Translations under genes and position numbers: made by a program | Shown: piece after piece, positions 27,966 through 37,776 of the stretch | Position numbering within the stretch: the first letter of the stretch is position 1 | Layout of the letters: the number at the start of each line of letters is the position of its first letter | The notes under the pieces: model-generated | Told to the model about the DNA's origin: nothing | What the model saw: the letters and a program-made list of their open reading frames with translations, nothing else | Databases searched by the model: none | DNA from: Marinoscillum luteum | Lineage (GTDB): Bacteria > Bacteroidota > Bacteroidia > Cytophagales > Cyclobacteriaceae | Assembly (NCBI RefSeq): GCF_044005705.1 | Contig: NZ_JBIPKE010000011.1 | Location: forward strand, 1-64,000 | Direction of reading: 5' to 3' | DNA length: 64,000 bases

Positions 27966-27996
27966 TTTGAAAAATCGTATAGTTTATCGTATTTTG
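27966..27996 (+). promoter_or_regulatory. vapBC promoter
   Basis: TTTG at 27966-27969 and TATTTTG at 27990-27996, spaced 20 bases, resemble the Bacteroidota TTTG-N19-21-TAnnTTTG promoter, with one T fewer in the -7 element. The predicted start point is only about 12 bases before the vapB ATG. The -7 lies inside the operator. Confidence 0.55.
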
Positions 27997-28014
27997 TACG
28001 ATAAACTATACGAT
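27974..28014 (+). promoter_or_regulatory. vapBC operator, perfect 18-bp inverted repeat
   Basis: Left arm ATCGTATAGTTTATCGTA at 27974-27991, exact reverse complement at 27997-28014, spacer TTTTG. Each arm contains two ATCGTA-type half-sites 12 bases apart. It covers the -7 and the region up to the vapB start, which fits autorepression by a VapB/VapC complex. Confidence 0.85.
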
Positions 28015-28015
28015 C

Positions 28016-28231
28016 ATGAAAGTCACAGCACTCATAGAAGACGATTTGATTGATAAAATCAAGGAAGCTACCGGTGGGAGAAACATCACCGATAGCATCA
28101 CCATTGCACTCAAAGAGTACCTCCGAAACAAGAACATCGATAAAGTAATTGATGAAGTTGAGAAAGAACCTTTTGTCTTCAATGAAGACATGGCAGCCTA
28201 TGGTATCCGCAACCTGAACAGAAACAGATGA
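28016..28231 (+). CDS. vapB: VapB-family antitoxin
   Basis: The 71-residue protein has an N-terminal ribbon-helix-helix-like DNA-binding part (MKVTALIEDDLIDKIKEATG, SITIALKEYLRNK) of the VapB antitoxin family. Its C-terminal stretch (residues 45-71, acidic then aromatic) should wrap around the toxin. The start follows the perfect palindrome with only one base in between. Its stop overlaps the vapC start in ATGA at 28228-28231, which is typical of toxin-antitoxin coupling. Role: DNA-binding autorepressor and toxin neutraliser. Confidence 0.85.
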   Translation: MKVTALIEDDLIDKIKEATGGRNITDSITIALKEYLRNKNIDKVIDEVEKEPFVFNEDMAAYGIRNLNRNR

Positions 28232-28599
28232 TTTTGGTGGATACCTCGGTTTGGATTTCTTTCCTCAGGAACTCAGATTCGGATCTCACGGCCATCCTGA
28301 AATCCTATTTGAAAAGGAAGGAAATATATGCCGTAAGTGCAGTCTTTGGTGAGCTTTTGCAGGGTGTAAAGAACAAAAGAGAGAGAGAACTGGTTATCAC
28401 CCTTTGGGAAAACCTGCCTGCAGTAGACGAGACTGATTTATTCATTCATGCAGGAAATCTCTCGAATGAACATAAGTTTTATGCCCACGGGATTGGATTG
28501 ATTGATTGCTATATTCTGGCGGCCGCCCTTCGCAATGACCTTGCCCTTTGGACCCTGGACAAAAAGCTGGGTGAAGCGGCGGATAGCCTGACCCGGTAA
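28228..28599 (+). CDS. vapC: VapC-family PIN-domain toxin
   Basis: The 123-residue protein is a complete PIN domain. It has the four expected acidic metal ligands: D5 (LVDTSVW), E42 (GELLQG), D93 (LIDCY) and D111 (TLDKKL). VapC toxins are Mg2+-dependent RNases that cut tRNA or the sarcin-ricin loop of 23S rRNA; the target here is unknown. The four-base overlap with vapB and the shared operator indicate an active-looking module. The terminator is at 28664-28690. Confidence 0.9.
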   Translation: MILVDTSVWISFLRNSDSDLTAILKSYLKRKEIYAVSAVFGELLQGVKNKRERELVITLWENLPAVDETDLFIHAGNLSNEHKFYAHGIGLIDCYILAAALRNDLALWTLDKKLGEAADSLTR

Positions 28600-28663
28600 C
28601 GGAAGGTTTTGGGCTGCAAATGGCGTGAAGAATCTGAATCTTCTGTATCCAGAAATAACCCAT

Positions 28664-28690
28664 AAAAAGACCGGCATTGCCGGTCTTTTT
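28664..28690. terminator. Bidirectional terminator between vapC and the M43 protease
   Basis: AAAAAGACCGGC at 28664-28675 pairs perfectly with 28679-28690 across an ATT loop. T runs occur on both strands, so it can serve vapBC and the convergent protease gene. Confidence 0.9.
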
Positions 28691-28714
28691 TGTAGGAATC
28701 AATGCTCGTAGGTA

Positions 28715-31700
28715 CTATTTCACTATTACCCTAAAATCAACGGGTCCATTAGTGGTTTGCAACTTTAAGAAATAGATACCCTGCCCTAGGCCAAGTAGGG
28801 AAATTTCAGTTTCCCTGGCATTATTTACCCGGACTATTCTCCCTGTCAAATCAACAAAATAGCTCTCATAGACCTTGACCTGACTTGCCAGTCTTAAATA
28901 CAATCTGTCTGTAGCCGGGTTAGGAAACACCACAACCCCCGCATGTTGCTGTTCAACAGCCAGCACCATATCGATGGTGAGCGTGGCTTCGGCGGGTTGG
29001 GCTATGCGATCAGATACACTCACAGTTAGCGTTCTTTCTCCTCCAACTGCAGGTAATTTGGTGACATCAGCGATCCTGAATTCCCCTGTATTGGACAGTG
29101 AAAAGGCACCATCCTCATTGCCATTGATGATCTGATAAATAAGCTCATCATCATCAGGGTCTTCCGCCGATAGTGTGCCTATGAGATGCCCTGTCGTGAA
29201 TTTTGACAAGGAAAAGTGATGATCAGCAAGCGTAGGAGCCTCATTGTCAGCGGCCACACTTAGCATCCAGTTGAAGTCAGTTTGAAAAGGTTCGCTACCC
29301 CACTTGATCAAAAGCTTCTGCCCTGCTTCCAGGTCTTCTATGATCACTTCAGCCATGCTGTGAACCGCTACATTCTCTGGGTCATCATTAGCTGCTATCA
29401 AATTTCCATCACATGCGTCATACACTTCAATGTATGAGTTGGCATATGATACATTATTCAAACCGATAGAAGTCAAAGTGACATCACCGGCTTTTGGCAA
29501 GGTATATTCGTACCATTTTGGAGCACCTCTAAACTCATATAATCCAGGAAGTACCTCCATGGCAGTATCGCAATGGTCGCCACTTTCCATCTCCACAACC
29601 TCCAGACCCCAGTCAAAGCCTGGGCGGGTTCCATCGATTAACTCACCAAAAAAGATCAACACTTCATCTCCAGCCATGAGTCCTTTCACCTCCACCCGGT
29701 CTTCACTGATGGCATAGCTGCTCAATGTGCTACACTCAGGAGTCACACCTATGGTGCGGTAGCGTGCTGTGGAAAGGTCCAGTCTGGAGACCACCAGCTT
29801 TTTGTCGTCCTCTGGCATCGTATATGAAAACCAGTAGAAATTGCTCACATAGTCTGGCACGGTATTCACGCCTTCATGGGCCTGATCAGGAGACTCGCAG
29901 AAAATACCTAGCTCTGGATCTCCCACGAATAACCTCCAGTCAAAGGAATACTGGGCAGAGTTCATGCTGTTCGCCCACCTGATGTAGACAGTTCGACCTG
30001 CCTCTAGTTCAGGCAGGTAGGCAAAGCTCTGAGGATCACCACCATAATCATAACTGTAAGCAATGAGTTCACCATCACATGCATCATAGATTTCCACATA
30101 AGTATCATTTGATGTGTAGCCAACTGAACTCACTGAAAATGAGTTAGTTTCAGGCATGGTGAAAGTAAACCATGCGGGCATTGGCCTCATCCCATTGTTG
30201 ACCCCTTCTACAGCCAATAGTGGATCTTCACACGAATCCCCTTGTCTCGGCTGATCTGTAACAATTTCCCAATTAAAAGCCTCATAAGAGTACGCTCCGT
30301 CCCATTTGATCAGCAGAGTTTGACCAACCTCCAGGTTTTCAAGCGTTACACTGCTTTGAAAATATTCGATCCAATCATCCAGCACCAATATGTTGTCATT
30401 GCTTGCCAGTAAATTTCCATCACAACCATCGTACACTGATAGCAGGGTATTGGAGTAAGTAAACGGCATAGATGAAATGGTGTAGTTCCCGGCAGTCTCC
30501 ACGGTATAGGTAAACCATTGAGTAGCATACTCTGCATGGTTCAGTCCATAGCTTGCCACCAGTGGGTCTTCACATCGATCACCCTGCCGAACCGGGATTT
30601 CCTCCAGTTTCCACTTAATTCCCGGAAAAGGATAGTTAATTGACCAGTAAATGGATACCTCCTGCCCCTTGGATAGTCCGGACACAAATGCTTCCCCCAC
30701 TCCGCTATAAAGAAGGTCGGCGTTGGTACAACCATCCAGGATAGCGACAAAAGGACTGCCATCGATATAATCACCCTGATAGGATACTTTCAAACTTCCA
30801 TCTTCTGCCATTTGATAGTCATACCAAACAGGAGCGCTCTCCGAAATATTGTCCCCTTTCACGGCGCTGATTGGGTGTTCACAATGATCACCCGCCTGGA
30901 TATTCTCTACAGTTAACTCCCAGGTGAAGTTTTCATTGAAGTAGTCAAGACTCCAGATAAACACGAGCTCTGTTCCGGCAGGAAGATCAACAGCACGTCC
31001 CTTTCCCTGCCCGCTATCTACCCAACTAAATCGCTGGCAATCATTATTGACAAAAATGGCCATCTCCACCGGCTCACTACTGAAGGCTGTAATGGTTTTT
31101 CCATTGGCAGGAACGGTATATTTATTCCAATATAAATGTCCAAAATAGTAGTGATCCCGATCCACTGTCACCTGATTAGTTCCGGTATGGGCTTGAACAG
31201 CGGTACCGCAGTTGTCTCCCGGAAGGGGGTCAATTTCTTCTATGGTCCAGTCAAATCCTTCGTAAGACCATTTCTCTGACCATAAAATATAAAAGGTTTC
31301 TCCCGCCTGCACCCCATACAAAACAAGCTGTGCCTGATCATAGAAATCGTAATGGGTATCATGCCCCTCATCATTATCCATAAAAATCTGACCATCGCAT
31401 TCCCGCTTGATCATCAGATGTGTATTCACATCTGTTAGCCCTATAGAGCTGATAACCAGATTACTATGTTTGGTGGTAGTGAAGCTAAACCACTGTGGTG
31501 CTCCATCAGTATGGTTTAATCCTGCCTGAACCTCCCTGGCGACTGAACACACCTCACCATTTTCGAAGGGTGAAGCTGTCAGCACCCACTCATAACCAGC
31601 TACTGCTGAGGTACTTTCCCATACTATTTTAACAGTTTCACCTTCTTCTAAAGCTGTAGTAAGCTCCACCCCGTCACCGGCTGTACTCCCCAGTAGAAAG

Positions 31701-33652
31701 CCACCGCATTCATTGAAGACCTTTAAGTCAACTGATTCGGTTGAGGTTTCTGCACTGTGCAAGATAAGGTTCCCAGTAGCAGGCATTGTGAAGGTGTACC
31801 AATACTCAAACGGAGCATCATATGGAATGATGTTTTGTCCCTCCGTGGCGTTGACCGCATCACTGCACGCCTCACCGCTCCTGATGGAGGTGGTGTGAAG
31901 TGTCCAGTCTACATTGCCACCCTGAGGCTCAAACGATATATAAAGGCTCTGATCGGCACTTACATCAAACACGGTCAGCATGCCCCTTCCACCCTTAATA
32001 TATTTGAGTTGATTGCAGTCATTTCCGTACACATTAAAGCTCATATCGCCAGCTGAAATGGTGATTTTTTGATGGTCCGCATCCGGACTAAACCGATACC
32101 AGTAGGTTCCCAAAGAGGTGGTCGGAAGCGTATTATTGCCCTCCAGCGCCATGGCAGCCACCCCACAAGCAGCTCCTTCTTCGGGAGTACTAGTAGTCAA
32201 TTGCCAGGTGAACGGGTCAAATTGTCTGTTCTCCCAAAGGATTTTGATGGTTTCTCCAGCCTGAAGTACAATAGAAAGCTCCGACTGCTGCGTACCATAA
32301 GCATCATCACTTTCACTAATCGGCAGTGTATGACACTCCCTGAACAGCGAAAGCTTGGTATCTACGATGGCCCCCATTGAGGATATTGTAACCACCTCAT
32401 GATCTGCAGCGGTATATTCATACCACGAAAGCGGCATTTCAGCCGTGTTGCTCCCTGCTACAGCGGGTGGTGCAAGCTGACAAACAATGAGCGCATTCCG
32501 CATAGGGCTCATCTCCATGACCGTTCGCATACGCATGCGCTGATCTTTAGTGAAAATATTCATACAGCCATCTGTACTGTAGTCCATGTAGTTTTCAATC
32601 ATATCAGGGCCGCCTCCCGGGCAGCTGTCTCTGGTCTCGCACGATCGATTGGGACCGTCTGCGACAGGCGTGTCTTCACAGTAGTCATCCATATCACAAC
32701 CTCCATCGCCCCAGATGTGGCGAAGACCGAGCCAGTGGCCAACTTCATGGGTGGTCGTTCTCCCCAGATCAAAGGGGGCAGATACCTGACCTGTACGCCC
32801 AAAAAATTGGTAGCCGATTACAATACCATCAGTGAAATCAAAGCCATCCTCAGGAAGCCCGTCTAATCCGGATAGGTTAGGAAACTGGGCATATCCCAGT
32901 AAGCCTGAGCCACCAAAGTCGAGTACCCAAATATTAAAGAAGCGATAGGGATCCCATTGGGTATTGGGTTTTAACTCTTCCTCGATCACTGTATAACTGT
33001 AAGAGGAACTATAACCAGAAATGCGATCAACACCCGGCTCTTCCAGAAGGTTGCCATAAGGATCAGTCAGAACGGGTACAAACTCTATATTGATGTCCGC
33101 TCCGTCAGGATGTTCGTTGTATCCGGCACCCAATCTCCTAAAATCTTCATTAAGGACATCAAACTGCGACATAATCTGCTCCCGACTGATATTGGACCCG
33201 GTACCTCGGGGTTCGCCGCTGTGGACCACATGAACGATGGTGGGAATTTGATAAATGGTCTCAGGATCAGCAGACATTCTTGACAAGGCGAGTTGCCTGG
33301 AAAGCCGTGCTTCAAAATCGTCAGTAGACAACCTACCTGCATACTTTTCCCTCAACTTCTGCTCGTTTTCTACAGTAAAGCAGGTTCTAATCTGTGGTGA
33401 GGTTCCATCCGATTGAAATAGGTTACTTTGTGCATTCTGGAAACCCGGAATCATCGGGCCGTTTTGTGGCTGCAAAAAGGAATGACCCTGTTTGGTTTCC
33501 TCTTGAGTATCCAGAGGAGCTCGTGATCCCGATTTGTTTTGATCGATCGGAATGGGATATGCCCGGGGTTGATCAAAAGGATTTTGCCCATATATTAGAG
33601 TGTAGTGGCTGCATAAAATGGTGAGTAAAACAATCATGCATACGTGTTTCAT
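28715..33652 (-). CDS. Secreted M43 zinc metalloprotease with ten tandem repeats, cadherin-like and T9SS domains
   Basis: The 1645-residue protein has a signal peptide (1-22) and a pro-region. A pappalysin-type M43 catalytic domain spans about 135-390, with zinc motif HEVGHWLGLRH (H302, E303, H306, H312) and a Met-turn at NYMDYS (M356). Ten diverged units of about 95-115 residues follow to about residue 1485. Each starts with a short G-x-x-C, then a hydrophobic WF/Y-x-Y or -F strand, a C-x-G turn, an AG-x-x-x-x-I-x-W strand and a W-x-L end. A cadherin-like domain and a type A T9SS sorting domain (FPNPATDRLYL to DFRVIVK) finish it. Calcium sites are likely (DPDDDELIY). It probably cleaves proteins or gluten/peptidoglycan-like substrates outside the cell; the repeats may bind surface glycans. 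Confidence 0.85.
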   Translation of the reverse strand: MKHVCMIVLLTILCSHYTLIYGQNPFDQPRAYPIPIDQNKSGSRAPLDTQEETKQGHSFLQPQNGPMIPGFQNAQSNLFQSDGTSPQIRTCFTVENEQKLREKYAGRLSTDDFEARLSRQLALSRMSADPETIYQIPTIVHVVHSGEPRGTGSNISREQIMSQFDVLNEDFRRLGAGYNEHPDGADINIEFVPVLTDPYGNLLEEPGVDRISGYSSSYSYTVIEEELKPNTQWDPYRFFNIWVLDFGGSGLLGYAQFPNLSGLDGLPEDGFDFTDGIVIGYQFFGRTGQVSAPFDLGRTTTHEVGHWLGLRHIWGDGGCDMDDYCEDTPVADGPNRSCETRDSCPGGGPDMIENYMDYSTDGCMNIFTKDQRMRMRTVMEMSPMRNALIVCQLAPPAVAGSNTAEMPLSWYEYTAADHEVVTISSMGAIVDTKLSLFRECHTLPISESDDAYGTQQSELSIVLQAGETIKILWENRQFDPFTWQLTTSTPEEGAACGVAAMALEGNNTLPTTSLGTYWYRFSPDADHQKITISAGDMSFNVYGNDCNQLKYIKGGRGMLTVFDVSADQSLYISFEPQGGNVDWTLHTTSIRSGEACSDAVNATEGQNIIPYDAPFEYWYTFTMPATGNLILHSAETSTESVDLKVFNECGGFLLGSTAGDGVELTTALEEGETVKIVWESTSAVAGYEWVLTASPFENGEVCSVAREVQAGLNHTDGAPQWFSFTTTKHSNLVISSIGLTDVNTHLMIKRECDGQIFMDNDEGHDTHYDFYDQAQLVLYGVQAGETFYILWSEKWSYEGFDWTIEEIDPLPGDNCGTAVQAHTGTNQVTVDRDHYYFGHLYWNKYTVPANGKTITAFSSEPVEMAIFVNNDCQRFSWVDSGQGKGRAVDLPAGTELVFIWSLDYFNENFTWELTVENIQAGDHCEHPISAVKGDNISESAPVWYDYQMAEDGSLKVSYQGDYIDGSPFVAILDGCTNADLLYSGVGEAFVSGLSKGQEVSIYWSINYPFPGIKWKLEEIPVRQGDRCEDPLVASYGLNHAEYATQWFTYTVETAGNYTISSMPFTYSNTLLSVYDGCDGNLLASNDNILVLDDWIEYFQSSVTLENLEVGQTLLIKWDGAYSYEAFNWEIVTDQPRQGDSCEDPLLAVEGVNNGMRPMPAWFTFTMPETNSFSVSSVGYTSNDTYVEIYDACDGELIAYSYDYGGDPQSFAYLPELEAGRTVYIRWANSMNSAQYSFDWRLFVGDPELGIFCESPDQAHEGVNTVPDYVSNFYWFSYTMPEDDKKLVVSRLDLSTARYRTIGVTPECSTLSSYAISEDRVEVKGLMAGDEVLIFFGELIDGTRPGFDWGLEVVEMESGDHCDTAMEVLPGLYEFRGAPKWYEYTLPKAGDVTLTSIGLNNVSYANSYIEVYDACDGNLIAANDDPENVAVHSMAEVIIEDLEAGQKLLIKWGSEPFQTDFNWMLSVAADNEAPTLADHHFSLSKFTTGHLIGTLSAEDPDDDELIYQIINGNEDGAFSLSNTGEFRIADVTKLPAVGGERTLTVSVSDRIAQPAEATLTIDMVLAVEQQHAGVVVFPNPATDRLYLRLASQVKVYESYFVDLTGRIVRVNNARETEISLLGLGQGIYFLKLQTTNGPVDFRVIVK

Positions 33653-33936
33653 ATTGGATTAATTTATGGTTGTTAATCAAGCAAATACACGCTGTGAAAT
33701 CATTCCGTTGGAACGCCGGTTTGATTTTTTGATAAATGGCAAAAAGTTGATTTGAAAGAGCGGTTAAAGGATTTTAGTGCTCTCCTGAAAAGTATGGGTC
33801 TTTCCTTTTTAGCGCTTAATAATTACCTGATGTTAGCTATTCAGAGCCGCTTTTGCAGGAAATCCTCCGAAAAACGACTCAAAAAAAAAGCGCCACATTG
33901 CTGCGGCGCTCTTTTGATTCTTTGTGGTATGTTTGA
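33653..33936. other. Gap between protease and ppc
   Basis: About 280 bases between two minus-strand genes. It contains the ppc terminator and presumably the protease promoter near 33660-33700. A chance plus-strand frame at 33752-33997 crosses the terminator and overlaps the ppc 3' end. Confidence 0.4.
33881..33910 (-). terminator. ppc terminator
   Basis: AGCGCC at 33889-33894 pairs with GGCGCT at 33905-33910. On the minus strand the hairpin is followed by a run of T. It lies 27 bases past the ppc stop. Confidence 0.85.
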
Positions 33937-36702
33937 TCAACCTGTGTTTCTCATGGCTGATGCTATACCATTGATGGTAAGCATCAGCTGCGTCTGAGTG
34001 ATCTCAGCAGCCGGATCGTTGGCAGCCTTTTCCTTTCTCCACTTGGCCAGCAATTTCACCTGGCGCTTGTGCAAATACATCATGAGCGAAGCTCGGAGCT
34101 GATTGGAATAATAATGATTCTTCCTTCGTTTCTCAATGTCCTTTCCGAGCAGATCCATGAGCATCTCTCTGGTGAGTGCCAATTCTCCCAGGAAAAGGTT
34201 AAGAAATTTATCTCTGAGTTTCGTGTCGCTGACCAGTGAGGCATATTCGGTCATCACCTCTTCGTCAGTCGCAGCCAAACTGGTATCCACATTGGTGAGT
34301 ACGTACCTGATAAACGGATCATAGACCAGGACCTTTTTGAATTCTTCATAAGACTTATTGTCCTTGTCCCTCAACTCACTCAGGGCAGTACCCAAACCAT
34401 ACCAGCTGGTCATATTGTAGCGCGACTGGCTCCATGAGAATACCCAGGGAATGGCCCGGAGGTCTTCCAACGAGTTGGCTCCCGTTCTCTTGGCTGGTCT
34501 TGACCCAATTTTACTTGTTTCAATTGCGTCAATAGGCGTGGCTTCTCTGAAATATGGGATAAACCCATCTTCCCGCATCAGGTTTTCATAATGCGTTTTA
34601 CTGTCGTCAGCCAGCTTTTGGAGTACATGCGCCAGCGGATGTGGCTTACGCTCCGTAAACTGACTAAGTATAGCCGTGGCCGCCGTACTGGCCATCAACA
34701 ATTCAATGTTATACTCAGCATTGACCTTGTTCGCATACTTTTGAGCAATGGTTTCTCCCTGCTCCGTGAGCCTCAGGTCTCCTCCGATACTTGAGTGTGG
34801 GAGCGAGTTGATAAAATAGTGTGTAGGGCCAGCACCACGACTGATAGAGCCTCCTTTACCGTGGAAAAATCTAATTTTCACATCAAAGTTCTTCCCTGTT
34901 TCATACAATCTGGATTGTGCTTTATAAAGGTTCCATTGGCTGGCCATAATCCCGCCATCCTTGTTGCTATCGCTATAGCCCACCATCACCTGCTGCACTG
35001 GTTTATCCAGTTCTTCTTTTTGCTTGAAGTGATTCAGGCTGCGCTGGGTGAATGGATGTTGCAAAAATCCCCTCATGATGTCAGGTCCATTTTCCAGATC
35101 CTCAATGGTTTCCAGAAGCGGCACCACCGGCAGCTCTGACACCAGGCCTTCCTTGGTTTGTCTGGTGAGACCAGCTTCTCTGGCGAGAAGATAAACCAAC
35201 AGCAAATCAGAAACACTCCTGGTCATACTCACAATCAATGATCCAATGGAATCTGTTCCGTATTTGGAGATATGACTTTCCAATACCCGGTAGCAATTAA
35301 CCACAGCCTCGGCATTGGGTCCCAGTTTGATTTTCTGGTGGGTAAAAGGTCTGTTGGATTTCAATTCCTGATTGATGAATTCAATTCGTTCCTCTTCACT
35401 CCACTCAGGGTAATTGGTTTTCTCAAAACCCGCGGCTTCCAAAAGCTGCTGCATGGCTTTATCATGGAACGCACTATTTTGTCTTACATCCACTTTGGCC
35501 AGGTGAAACCCAAAGGTTTCTACGCTTCTGATCGCCGTATGTATATCGTCATAAGCGATGGATTTAGAACCATATTCTACCATCGCCTTTTGAAGCAACT
35601 TCAAATCATTCAAAAGTTCCTTGGATTCCACATAACATCCGGGATACTCCATGATCTCGGTGGCGTGTCCACGTCGTGTGTCCACAGGTAGTTTGGTAAT
35701 CAGTACATTCACAAATTGTCGGAATGCTTCACCTCTGTTTCTCGAGAACGCCTCATCCCCTCTTGGTCCAAGCTCAGACTGAATCTGAAGCATTCGCTTC
35801 TTTAAGTCAGCATTTACCTCATCCATTTCTGCAGTGAAGCTGAGGTGTCTTACCAGGTCGGTAAGCTTTCTCCTGATCACTACAATAGCATTGAGCCTCA
35901 ATGACTTAAGCGTCTCTTCTGTTACCTGCTCTGTGACCAAGGGGTGACCATCCCGGTCTCCTCCTACCCAGTCTCCAAATGAAAGTTTTGGCCAGGCATT
36001 GAGTTCATAGATGGTTTGGGCTTTAAACCCTTGATCTTCCCACGCCTGAATCATTCTCCGATCCATCACAGGGATTACCTCAGGGAACACATTGATGAGG
36101 TAGTGCATAATGTTTCGAAGCTCTGATTGTACATCCGGCTTCTCCAGGAAAATCTCCCCGGTTTTCCATAACCTGTAAAGTGTCTGCTTGATGTTATGTC
36201 GAATGTTGGCAATTTCCTTCTTGGTGTACATGGAGTTCTCCCTGTTCACCATCAGTAGATACAATTCCCGATGGTGCTCCAGCACCGTAGCTCTTTTGGC
36301 CTCTGTTGGGTGTGCCGTAAGTACAGGCTCTACCCTGATGTCCTTAAGACGTATGGCAATGTCTCTTTCATCGATATTATGAGCCTTTAGCTTCTGTAGA
36401 TTGTTGGCCCACAAACCATTCACGGAGGCCAAGTCCTGATCTTCCAGGCTCCTTCTGTGCTGTACTGCACCATTGATTTCCACCATGTTGACCAGCTGAA
36501 AAACAAGCGAGTATAACTGTATGTGCTTCTCCGTGAGTTCCTGAGAAGCCAGCTCCGGGATGTCGTTAATCCAGGGGATTTGAGAAGCCATGGTTTCCTC
36601 TCCATTTTCTAACAAAATCTCTTTTAGGGCATTCAGTAGGTACTCTAAGTCCTCATATGGTTTACCCAAAGTCTCCTTCAATAGCTTCAGTGTAGCTCTC
36701 AT
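33937..36702 (-). CDS. ppc: Phosphoenolpyruvate carboxylase
   Basis: From the ATG at 36702 the protein has 921 residues; the nine extra residues of the longer frame to 36729 precede the normal start (MRATLKLLKETLG). It has the catalytic motif VLTAHPTEAKR (catalytic His), FHGKGGSISRGAGPTH, GYSDSNKDGG (substrate loop) and the conserved C-terminal RNTG. It catalyses PEP + bicarbonate to oxaloacetate + Pi and so replenishes the TCA cycle. A single-gene unit with its own terminator. Confidence 0.97.
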   Translation of the reverse strand: MRATLKLLKETLGKPYEDLEYLLNALKEILLENGEETMASQIPWINDIPELASQELTEKHIQLYSLVFQLVNMVEINGAVQHRRSLEDQDLASVNGLWANNLQKLKAHNIDERDIAIRLKDIRVEPVLTAHPTEAKRATVLEHHRELYLLMVNRENSMYTKKEIANIRHNIKQTLYRLWKTGEIFLEKPDVQSELRNIMHYLINVFPEVIPVMDRRMIQAWEDQGFKAQTIYELNAWPKLSFGDWVGGDRDGHPLVTEQVTEETLKSLRLNAIVVIRRKLTDLVRHLSFTAEMDEVNADLKKRMLQIQSELGPRGDEAFSRNRGEAFRQFVNVLITKLPVDTRRGHATEIMEYPGCYVESKELLNDLKLLQKAMVEYGSKSIAYDDIHTAIRSVETFGFHLAKVDVRQNSAFHDKAMQQLLEAAGFEKTNYPEWSEEERIEFINQELKSNRPFTHQKIKLGPNAEAVVNCYRVLESHISKYGTDSIGSLIVSMTRSVSDLLLVYLLAREAGLTRQTKEGLVSELPVVPLLETIEDLENGPDIMRGFLQHPFTQRSLNHFKQKEELDKPVQQVMVGYSDSNKDGGIMASQWNLYKAQSRLYETGKNFDVKIRFFHGKGGSISRGAGPTHYFINSLPHSSIGGDLRLTEQGETIAQKYANKVNAEYNIELLMASTAATAILSQFTERKPHPLAHVLQKLADDSKTHYENLMREDGFIPYFREATPIDAIETSKIGSRPAKRTGANSLEDLRAIPWVFSWSQSRYNMTSWYGLGTALSELRDKDNKSYEEFKKVLVYDPFIRYVLTNVDTSLAATDEEVMTEYASLVSDTKLRDKFLNLFLGELALTREMLMDLLGKDIEKRRKNHYYSNQLRASLMMYLHKRQVKLLAKWRKEKAANDPAAEITQTQLMLTINGIASAMRNTG

Positions 36703-36860
36703 TGTTATTTTATTTATGAAATGATGCAAATTACATGATATTTTGCAATGAAAATTAAAATAATTTGAAAAATCAATAATTTTACTTTAGATCTTGGTAT
36801 TCGCCAATAGATAAGGTTCCCCGTATTAACTTTACGTTTCATTTATACCAAAACCACAAA

Positions 36861-37685
36861 ATGGATAATCGTAAATACCTACCCCTTATTATAATCACAG
36901 CAATCGTTCTTATTGTTTTACTCACCATCTCCAATAGCATAATATATAAAGTAAAATCTGGAGAAAGAGCAGTCATTTTCAACACATTGACAGGTGAACT
37001 TGACAAATCAAATGTTATCGGTCCAGGCTTTCACGGAAAGGTGCCCTGGAGTGATGCTTACATCTATGATGTGACTGAAAACCAAATAGAAGAAACCATG
37101 GATGTTCTGGATAAGAATGGTTTGAACATCAATGTTGACATCACCGTGAGATTTCACCCGGTATACGACAGCATAGGAGAAATTTATGAGACTTTTAGAT
37201 TGGATTATATACGTAGACTAGTCATCCCTGAAGTACGCTCTACTGTAAGACAGGTGATGGGTAGATACACTGCCGAAGAAATTTACTCCACCAAAAGACC
37301 AGAGGTAGAGGGTTCTATAAAAACTGAGACAGATGCCATACTGGGTGCGCCTGGCAATAACATCGAAATGAGAGCATTGCTGATCAGGTCTATCAAACTT
37401 CCAGAGCAAATCAGATTAGCCATCGAAAATAAACTAACTCAGGAACAGGAAGCCCTCGCCTATCAATTTAGGTTGGATAAGGAAAAAAGTGAAGCTGAGA
37501 GAAAGCGAATTGCCGCTGAAGGAGAGGCAGTTGCCAACAAGATTATCAATAGCAGTTTGACGGATGAACTATTGAAAATGAGAGGCATTGAGGCCACCAT
37601 TGATATTTCTACTTCTCCTAACTCAAAAGTTATCGTGATTGGTAGTGGAAAAGAAGGTCTTCCATTAATTTTAGGCGGGAATTAA
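36861..37685 (+). CDS. Prohibitin-like SPFH protein
   Basis: The 274-residue protein has a short cytoplasmic tail, one transmembrane helix (about 8-28, LIIITAIVLIVLLTISNS), and an SPFH domain with VKSGERAVIFNTLTGEL and GPGFHGKVPWSDAYIYDVTENQIEETMDVLDKNGLNINVDITVRFHPVYD. A coiled-coil with EKSEAERKRIAAEGEA follows. It resembles prohibitins and HflK/C/FtsH partners. It is likely an inner-membrane scaffold that controls protease or membrane-domain organisation. The gene lies between ppc (divergent) and gltA. Confidence 0.9.
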   Translation: MDNRKYLPLIIITAIVLIVLLTISNSIIYKVKSGERAVIFNTLTGELDKSNVIGPGFHGKVPWSDAYIYDVTENQIEETMDVLDKNGLNINVDITVRFHPVYDSIGEIYETFRLDYIRRLVIPEVRSTVRQVMGRYTAEEIYSTKRPEVEGSIKTETDAILGAPGNNIEMRALLIRSIKLPEQIRLAIENKLTQEQEALAYQFRLDKEKSEAERKRIAAEGEAVANKIINSSLTDELLKMRGIEATIDISTSPNSKVIVIGSGKEGLPLILGGN

Positions 37686-37776
37686 TTTTCGCCAAACAGA
37701 AAGTGCCTCCAGGGGTTAAATGAGGATAAATAATTATTTTAGAGTAAATTCTAGCAATTAATAAACACGCAAGCAG

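Noticed and set aside
28715..33652. Tandem-duplication artefact explanation for the M43 protease repeats
   Set aside because: The ten units are strongly diverged at DNA and protein level, so they are old repeats rather than an assembly error.
33752..33997. Plus-strand open frame of 81 codons
   Set aside because: It crosses the ppc terminator hairpin and overlaps the ppc 3' end, and its Lys/Cys-rich composition comes from the A-run and the stem.
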